From CAYUIS01 sp964444825 (GTDB taxonomy: Bacteria; Chloroflexota; Anaerolineae; B4-G1): a stretch of DNA of 25,978 nucleotides. The stretch lies in NCBI GenBank assembly GCA_964444825.1, contig CAYUIS010000066.1:1-25978 (forward strand), read 5' to 3'. Each line of letters starts with the position of its first letter. Position 1 is the first letter of the stretch. The notes below the pieces were generated by a model. It did not search any database and had not been told where the DNA came from. It saw nothing but the letters and a program-made list of their open reading frames with translations. The translations under genes and the position numbers were made by a program. Of this stretch, positions 21,699-25,978 are shown one piece after another.

Positions 21699-22819
21699 CG
21701 GCGTACACCTTGCGCACCTCGCCCCCAGGCCGGACAACCTCCTTCTCCAATCGCAGTCCTACCTTTTCCGCCACCCGCGCTGACGCGGTGTTTTCCGGTT
21801 CGATCAGCGCGATCAGCCGTCCTAGCCCCATTTCCTCGAACGCATATGCCTTCAGCGCCTGCCCGATCTCGGTCGCATAGCCCCTGCCCCACGCCGACGA
21901 GGCCAGCACGTAGATCAATTCGATCTCTGTTCGACCCTCCACCTCCTTGTCGAGCAGGCCACAGTCTCCAACGACCTGCCCTGTTTCCTTCTCGATCAGG
22001 GGCCACAGATCGTACCGCTCGGCATAAGGGTCGCAGGCCGTCTCCTCAAGGGCCGACTCAAGCCACTCTCGATCGCGAGGGCCTCCCATATAGCGCGTCA
22101 CTTCCGGGTCGGCCCAAAGATCGACGAGCGGCTCGACGTCGGAGGGCTGTTGATACCGCAGCGTCAGACGCTCGGTTTCCAGGATGATGGGTAGGCGTTC
22201 ATCGTGTCTCGAAAACATCCACAGGGCAAGGACAAACGTCCATTGGAAGCCGACGAGAATCGTGATCCTCTCGGTCAATCCCATAATCGGGCTTCCCCAG
22301 TTTGCCGCAAACCAGGCTGCCGAAAGGAGGCTTATACTGACGGTGACGAACGAGTACGTCCTAAACCCGGGAAACAGCTTGGTTCGATTGAGCCAAATAC
22401 CGATCAGCACCATAGAGAGCATGGATACCAAGCCAACGACACCGCTCAGGTTCTGGTGCATCTGACCGCGAAAGGTGGGAGGAGAGCCCCAGGCGTCCTG
22501 TGGAAACACGGTCGCAGTAGCCACGCTCAGCAATCCCATTGTCATAAACAGCGCCGCTCCGGCGACCCCTCCCCGCGTCGATTGCCCGCTTCCCCGGACA
22601 AACTGCAGCACCCCGAAGCCAAACAAAACCATGAGGAGGGCATAGGTCGTATGGATTGGGATCCAGCAGGCGTTTGTTAGGCGCCCCAGGCGAGAACAGC
22701 TCGCTCACGGTATCCGAGATGTGGCTGTAACCTGGCCTTATGGCGCCGCCCAGAATGGCCATAAACACAAACAACATGGGAGCGATCACCCCGCACAAGA
22801 AGAGGATTCGACGGTTTAC
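21688..22819 (-). pseudogene. DUF998-GNAT fusion gene, frameshifted and without a normal start
   Basis: The reading begins in one frame with a DUF998 N-terminus (LFLCGVIAPMLFVFMAILGG, RPGYSHISDTVSELFSPGAP), then continues in another frame with the rest of DUF998 (HTTYALLMVLFGFGVLQF, about four helices). The end is a complete RimJ/L-type GNAT domain (LETERLTLRYQQPSDVEPL, YVLASSAWGRGYATEIG, ENTASARVAEKVGL). Removing one C from the CCC at 22658-22660 (minus strand) restores LLDPIHTTYALL. The 5' end is odd too: AAAGGAG (22826-22832) is followed, where an ATG belongs, by CTA GTA, and no usual start precedes the TTG at 22798. Either a decaying gene or a base-calling error plus an unusual start. The GNAT part alone could survive by internal initiation. 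Confidence 0.75.
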
Positions 22820-22853
22820 TAGATTCTCCTTTCAAGCGCTCGTTCCATCACAG

Positions 22854-23552
22854 CTAATACATCGCTTTCATTACCAGTAGCCCGTCTTGTCGCTGCACCA
22901 GCATCGCAGAGTCGAACCGGTCCAGTGAAAGGCAGCACTCGAGGTCCGCTTCAAGCGCGGCCCCTTGCGCCTGGGTCCAGGTGCCCCTGGAGACGGAATT
23001 GCGAAAAGCTTCCAATGCAGGCTCGCGGATTTGGCCCAACATCGTCGCCGTTTCGGGCGTTTTGTTGCACAGCAGCGCCGCGATGTATTCCGCGCAGGCC
23101 TGGTCTTCGCCCGTATATTCAGTGCTGACAAAGGTCACCTCGGCTGGCGCTTGGTGTCTGATATGGCCCGCCGTTGCCCTGGCGCAGACGAAACTGCTGG
23201 CAAGCAGCGTCTCCGCCCTCGCGCTGCGCACAATGCCCCGCGTTCCATTCGGCGTACACTGAATGAGCCGCTGGTCGTGCAAATCGCACGCCATCAGCGC
23301 CGCCGGAGAGTTGGCGAAATCGAAACCCTCTGCCGGTGGCCCGCCCAACTCGCCCATACCCATCAGCAACGCACCAGAGAATCGCTCCCGCAACGCCAAG
23401 GCTTCTTCTGCTGAGGCGACGGCCATGATGTCACTAGCGTCAGCATCGAAAGCAAATGCGGCTGTCGTAAAGGAACGCCATACGTCAATGACGACCACAG
23501 TGTCCGTGGCCGCAGAACAGGTTTCGATGGTGGCATAGTGGATGTTCAACAT
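22854..23552 (-). CDS. comB: 2-phosphosulfolactate phosphatase family protein (ComB-like)
   Basis: A 232-residue protein with the ComB signatures: VVVIDVWRSFTTAAFAF (D23, R26), MGELGGPPAEGFDFANSP (E68, N81) and CTPNGTRG (99-106). In methanogens ComB removes phosphate from 2-phosphosulfolactate in coenzyme M synthesis; many bacteria carry homologues without the rest of that pathway, and none of it is visible here, so the substrate is open. The start used is the ATG at 23552, which overlaps the end of the glyoxalase remnant by 7 nt and has no clear SD of its own. Translation is probably coupled to the remnant, which may explain why that stub is kept. Confidence 0.9.
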   Translation of the reverse strand: MLNIHYATIETCSAATDTVVVIDVWRSFTTAAFAFDADASDIMAVASAEEALALRERFSGALLMGMGELGGPPAEGFDFANSPAALMACDLHDQRLIQCTPNGTRGIVRSARAETLLASSFVCARATAGHIRHQAPAEVTFVSTEYTGEDQACAEYIAALLCNKTPETATMLGQIREPALEAFRNSVSRGTWTQAQGAALEADLECCLSLDRFDSAMLVQRQDGLLVMKAMY

Positions 23553-23728
23553 AGCGGGAAATGTGGATTCCACGCCACCTCCCACAGGTGTCCGTCTGGA
23601 TCGGCAAAGTAGCCAGAGTAACCTCCCCAGTCAGCCTCCATTGCCTCCTTGACCAGCTTTGCGCCACCCTGAACCGCCAGCTGAAGGTCAGAGACGCCGA
23701 GAGTGATAAGACTTATCCTTGGTTCCAT
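23546..23728 (-). pseudogene. Glyoxalase (VOC) remnant with internal deletion
   Basis: Sixty codons. The first 15 or so (MEPRISLITLGVSDL) are the standard N-terminus of a glyoxalase/bleomycin-resistance protein. From about residue 17 the sequence is the family's C-terminal part (GGAKLVKEAMEADWGGYSG, YFADPDGHLWEVAWNPHFPL). Roughly 65-70 residues in between are missing, yet the frame is kept. The usual tail after NPHFPL is also lost, replaced by Cys and a stop that overlaps the ComB start. A VOC fold cannot form. A G-rich SD (AGGGAGG) remains, so the stub is probably still translated and may feed ribosomes to comB. Confidence 0.8.
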
Positions 23729-23783
23729 ATACAGGCAACCTCCCTCCGACACTGTGTTTCAATCCAAATCGGGTCTGATTCCT

Positions 23784-23886
23784 CGCGGCTTGCCGCGTTC
23801 TTGGGTCAGGAATTCCGCTTCATACCCTGCAGCTTGCTGCGGGGTGGTTGATTTACACCCCGTTTCTTTTGCACTGGCTAACCTTG
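23784..23886. repeat. REP-like hairpins followed by a dispersed 41-nt element
   Basis: CGCGGC-TT-GCCGCG (23784-23797) and CCC-T-GCAGC-TT-GCTGC-GGG (23825-23843) are compact hairpins with the same TT loop, like REP sequences seen across many bacterial genomes. Directly after them, 23846-23886 resembles 25520-25560: the last 26 nt match at 23 positions and the start is similar. Confidence 0.6.
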
Positions 23887-23905
23887 GCTCAGCTCCGGCG
23901 ACCCG

Positions 23906-24028
23906 CTAGCTGCCAAGTTTGCCCTCGACGCGCGTGATCGCCTCCAGCACGGCATCGAAACCGAAATCCAGGGCCTGGCGGTAGCAGCGCAGAGCTGCAT
24001 TGAGGTCTTGTTTTATCCCTTCCCCCAC
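23906..24028 (-). other. Possible 3' gene fragment downstream of the lipoprotein
   Basis: A frame read from a GTG at 24028 to a TAG at 23906-23908 gives 40 residues including DLNAALRCYRQALDFGFDAV and LEAITRVEGKLGS. It looks like a natural amphipathic, possibly TPR-like, C-terminus rather than noise. It lies in a different frame from the lipoprotein gene whose stop it adjoins. No SD; probably the last piece of a lost gene. I recognise no family. Confidence 0.3.
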
Positions 24029-24030
24029 GC

Positions 24031-24495
24031 TCAGTATATGACGCAATACAGTTTTCGAGCAACCACCTGGCCCGTGCTGGCATCAACCAGGAAGTGGGCC
24101 TGATAGACAAACGGTTCAGGGACGCTGGGCGGTGCGGTCGGTGAGAATTGCTCGGTCGGCTGAGGCCGTGGCGTGGCGAGGCGGGGCTTCATCTGGACGT
24201 GCCAATAGGAATCACCGAGAGCAATCTCCCCGTTGTCGGGCGGCGTGGGCCCGGGTGCGCACCTGCCCGGGACGGGCTCCCCTTCAAACAGGTCTCGGGC
24301 CTCCCGGCCGGTGACCGTTTGCACGCCGACGATCTCCCAAGCCGCTTGATTGTGGGACGAAGTGTTGGGTTCCAGCGCCCGCCAGACGATGTCGACGACC
24401 TGCTGCTCGTCAAGCGGAGCAGTCTGGGCAGAGCAGGCCGCGAGTACCAACGTCAGGCAAACGAAAAGAAGGAAAGAACGCGAAGGCAACTGCAT
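24031..24495 (-). CDS. Putative lipoprotein, function unknown
   Basis: A 154-residue protein with a lipoprotein signal (FLLFVCLTLVLAAC, lipobox LAAC, C21). After it comes a mixed domain containing AAWEIVGVQTVTGREARDLF, a Pro/Thr-rich linker (about 108-127) and a C-terminal segment VYQAHFLVDASTGQVVARKLY. The last part resembles a PepSY-like strand pair, but the match is weak. GGGGAGG lies 6 nt before the ATG. Exported and membrane-anchored; role unknown. It appears to be its own unit, separated from neighbours on both sides. Confidence 0.8.
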   Translation of the reverse strand: MQLPSRSFLLFVCLTLVLAACSAQTAPLDEQQVVDIVWRALEPNTSSHNQAAWEIVGVQTVTGREARDLFEGEPVPGRCAPGPTPPDNGEIALGDSYWHVQMKPRLATPRPQPTEQFSPTAPPSVPEPFVYQAHFLVDASTGQVVARKLYCVIY

Positions 24496-24566
24496 CTTTT
24501 ACCTCCCCTATTCTACCAGAGCGGGTTCACGGGCTGGTGATCCGACGGTTCTCTCCCAATAGGGCA

Positions 24567-24596
24567 ACCCGGCAGTATTGACTTTCCAAGCCGGGT
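24567..24596. repeat. 7-bp inverted repeat between the lipoprotein and toxin genes
   Basis: ACCCGGC (24567-24573) pairs with GCCGGGT (24590-24596), with a 16-nt loop and CTTTT following on the plus strand. It could be a terminator of plus-strand orientation or a structured tail for the toxin transcript, which runs the other way; no T-run follows in that direction. Confidence 0.3.
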
Positions 24597-24617
24597 CTTT
24601 TCTCATATCCTTTTTCC

Positions 24618-24989
24618 TCACTCATCTTCAATGGGCAACACCCGCACCCGAATCTGCCCTTCCGCTACGCTCACAATCGCGCCCTTCTCTAGCACTTCTT
24701 GATGTTGGCCTATGATCTCATCCAAATACCGATCAACACGATCAGGTTTCATGTTCCGCAGACGAAAGATGACCACACTCGGTAGACTCGCTCCACTTGC
24801 CGCCATCAGCTCTCCAAAATCAAGATCGTGCGTGAGAAGAACTCGTCCCTCACTCCGCGCCTTGTCCAGAATCGCCGTGTCTGGCAGCCGCTCCAGCCCC
24901 TGCTCGTACAGATGGTCCGCTGCGTGCCCAAGGCCACGCAGCCGCTCCACACTCCTCGGCGATATCCCCATATCAGCCAAGAACCTCAT
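24618..24989 (-). CDS. DUF5615 PIN-like toxin
   Basis: A 123-residue protein of the DUF5615/PIN-like (Mut7-C related) group, presumed ribonuclease toxins. It starts FLADMGISP with the first acidic residue (D6) and has GRVLLTHDLDFGEL with D55 and D57, matching the family T-x-D-x-DF motif; the following VVIFRLRNMKPD is also typical. The start overlaps the DUF433 stop by 4 nt (ATGA, 24986-24989), the standard antitoxin-toxin arrangement. Nothing looks inactivated, though the residue after D6 is Met where Glu or Asn is common. Confidence 0.9.
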   Translation of the reverse strand: MRFLADMGISPRSVERLRGLGHAADHLYEQGLERLPDTAILDKARSEGRVLLTHDLDFGELMAASGASLPSVVIFRLRNMKPDRVDRYLDEIIGQHQEVLEKGAIVSVAEGQIRVRVLPIEDE

Positions 24990-25222
24990 ACGGTCGCCAG
25001 CTCCAGAGAATGAACCGTCTCCTCTGCAAGCCAGGCGGCATACCGCAACGCCTGCTGAATATCATCCGTCTCCAAATACGGGTACTCTCTCAGGATATCT
25101 TCCGCCGTCATGCCGTTTGCCACCAGGTTTACAACCAGGGATACAGTCACGCGCATGCCACGGATGCAGGCTCGTCCACCCATTACATTGGGATCAAAGG
25201 TAATTCGATCAAGTCCTAACAT
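24986..25222 (-). CDS. DUF433 antitoxin, partner of the DUF5615 toxin
   Basis: A 78-residue DUF433 (VapB45-like) protein: ITFDPNVMGGRACIRGMRVTV, then LVANGMTAEDILREYPYLETDDIQQALRYAA. The second half is a winged or helix-turn-helix DNA-binding region. It is expected to neutralise the adjacent toxin and repress the operon. GAGGAG lies about 8 nt before the ATG at 25222. The ATGA overlap ties it to the DUF5615 gene. Confidence 0.93.
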   Translation of the reverse strand: MLGLDRITFDPNVMGGRACIRGMRVTVSLVVNLVANGMTAEDILREYPYLETDDIQQALRYAAWLAEETVHSLELATV

Positions 25223-25267
25223 AGCTCGCTCCTCGTAATTCGCCCTACTTGGTTTCCATTGTTCTGT

Positions 25268-25495
25268 CTATGCTGGAATCGCTACGACACGCTCGCGGGT
25301 CAACTCGGCAGCGTATGTGATAGCAGCCTGTACCGCCTCCCGACTCAGGGATGGGTAGCTATGCAGAATCTCATCGGGAGAGAGGCCGGTCGCAAGATTG
25401 TCGAGGATAACCGAGACCATAATGCGTGTATCCTTGACACAGGCTTTTCCGTGACAGATAGTGGGATCAACGACAATGTAATCCTGCCATCTCAT
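25268..25495 (-). CDS. Second DUF433 antitoxin, orphan
   Basis: A 75-residue DUF433 protein (YIVVDPTICHGKACVKDTRI, ILDNLATGLSPDEILHSYP, REAVQAAITYAAEL). It is a diverged paralogue of the DUF433 antitoxin 45 nt downstream. No toxin gene of its own is present; the next gene is the other antitoxin. The ATG at 25495 is preceded by AGGAGG with 6-7 nt spacing, so the longer open frame upstream is rejected. It may be the surviving half of a second pair, or a regulator of the whole module. Confidence 0.9.
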   Translation of the reverse strand: MRWQDYIVVDPTICHGKACVKDTRIMVSVILDNLATGLSPDEILHSYPSLSREAVQAAITYAAELTRERVVAIPA

Positions 25496-25519
25496 AGGCA
25501 ACCTCCTGGCAACACTGGT

Positions 25520-25560
25520 GCGTTGATTATACCGCGTTTCTCTTGCGCTGGCTAACTTTG
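25520..25560. repeat. Dispersed 41-nt element, second copy
   Basis: The last 26 nt (25535-25560) match 23861-23886 at 23 positions in direct orientation, and the preceding GTTGATT..ACC segment is also similar. This copy carries the perfect -10 box used for the DUF433 promoter candidate. Confidence 0.6.
25526..25555 (-). promoter_or_regulatory. Promoter candidate for the DUF433-DUF433-DUF5615 module
   Basis: On the minus strand TATAAT (25531-25526) is perfect; a weak -35, TTAGCC (25555-25550), lies 18 nt upstream. Transcription would start near 25519, just before the SD of the first antitoxin. The promoter sits inside a repeated element. Confidence 0.5.
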
Positions 25561-25855
25561 CGGCGATAACCCTAGGGCGATTGCACTTAGCTAACCACAG
25601 CTCTGAGCCCCATCTTCGGGGCGCCTTGCGCGATGGGATTCCGCTATTGTGACCCGATTTCGTGAAGACCGTCCTCGGGGACGAGGACCCTGTCCTTGAC
25701 CGGACAGGACAAGGGCTGGGAGCGCTAAATGCGATAGCCCTAGCGATAACCTGCCCACCTGACGAACCGTGATAAGCAGCCGTGCTCGCCACCTCGGCGC
25801 TATGATCGGATGTTATCCTGGCCTCGCTGCTGGCTCTGCGCGGATTGGCGAACTC
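25561..25855. other. Intergenic region with back-to-back hairpins
   Basis: No supported gene. It contains GCCCC/GGGGC near 25607-25622 and two abutting perfect 7-bp hairpins: GTCCTCG/CGAGGAC (25671-25688, loop GGGA) and CCTGTCC/GGACAGG (25689-25708, loop TTGACC). The minus-strand frame through it is repeat-like and lacks an SD. Confidence 0.5.
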
Positions 25856-25978
25856 CTACTGCTCCTTCGACACCCTCATCCCAGGCAACGAAGATTCGTG
25901 GTAATACACTACCTTCCATTCATTCTCCAGCTTGCCGAACACAAAGGTGGCTCCGGCCTTTTCAACAATGTCCTGCTC
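25856..25978 (-). CDS. 3' end of a probable SnoaL/NTF2-like protein, cut by the window edge
   Basis: The frame is open from the right edge to a TAG at 25856-25858 and gives 40 residues including ATFVFGKLENEWKVVYYHES and SLPGMRVSKEQ. The pattern GK-EWKVVYxHESSLP is typical of the last strands of SnoaL-like/DUF4440 NTF2-fold proteins. The start and most of the domain are outside the window. No function can be assigned. Confidence 0.6.
   Translation of the reverse strand, partial: EQDIVEKAGATFVFGKLENEWKVVYYHESSLPGMRVSKEQ

Noticed and set aside
25496..25792. Upstream extension of the orphan DUF433 frame
   Set aside because: Low-complexity, hairpin-rich DNA; the ATG at 25495 has an excellent SD and matches the family start.

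Overview
The window is 25,978 bp of GC-rich bacterial DNA with one 100-N scaffold gap (3758-3857). It reads like a metagenome-assembled genome. Protein style and repeat content suggest Chloroflexota (Anaerolineae-like): many polytopic membrane enzymes, a DUF1349 lectin-like protein, DUF433/DUF5615 toxin-antitoxin genes, a methyltransferase start of a type I associate with that phylum, and several families of short dispersed repeats. This assignment is inference; no rRNA, tRNA or CRISPR array was seen. Nearly all genes are on the minus strand. The exceptions are a small membrane protein near 7 kb and a regulator cassette near 20 kb.

Layout, left to right. 0-3.1 kb: an MFS transporter whose start overlaps the end of a PHP phosphoesterase-AlbA_2 fusion. 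3.3-3.7 kb: a stand-alone CheY-like receiver. 3.9-6.3 kb: a complete Lon protease with a readable sigma-70 promoter. 6.9-7.4 kb: a plus-strand protein made of two gapless copies of a two-helix membrane module. 7.7-10.9 kb: an acetyltransferase without its 5' end, lying in frame directly behind an M1 lipoprotein peptidase, then an unknown membrane protein and a YhhN/TMEM86 protein. 11.0-14.1 kb: a membrane-enzyme block with two isoprenylcysteine-methyltransferase-like (ICMT) proteins, a VanZ-like protein, a glycine-zipper miniprotein and a CPBP (CAAX-type) protease. 14.1-19.6 kb: a GyrI-like/Cys-rich protein, a nucleoside-phosphorylase-like protein, a histidine phosphatase carrying the N-terminus of a methyltransferase, a second CPBP protein, DUF1349 and a Gfo/Idh/MocA oxidoreductase. 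19.9-20.8 kb (+): a consensus promoter driving a membrane protein/XRE regulator pair and a 33-codon DUF4177-like remnant. 20.9-24.5 kb: NADAR, a small membrane protein, a frameshifted DUF998-GNAT gene, ComB overlapping a doubly truncated glyoxalase relic, and a lipoprotein. 24.6-25.5 kb: a tandem DUF433-DUF433-DUF5615 module. The right edge holds the 3' end of a probable SnoaL/NTF2-like gene.

Two themes stand out. First, gene decay and chimerism: the decapitated GNAT, the methyltransferase-phosphatase chimera, the frameshifted DUF998-GNAT, the deleted glyoxalase, the DUF4177 stub and a methyltransferase-like gene lacking a normal start all sit within about 16 kb. Second, repeats: three copies of a near-perfect palindrome (14-15 bp arms) follow minus-strand stop codons at about 11.8, 13.2 and 16.1 kb; a 27-bp repeat occurs beside the gap and again at 10.9 kb; CTTTGCG-rich and GCTTGCTGC-type repeats occur as well. 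I see no single clear new defence or biosynthetic system. The best candidates for new biology are the duplicated membrane module, the ICMT/CPBP/YhhN membrane-enzyme block and the PHP-AlbA_2 fusion.
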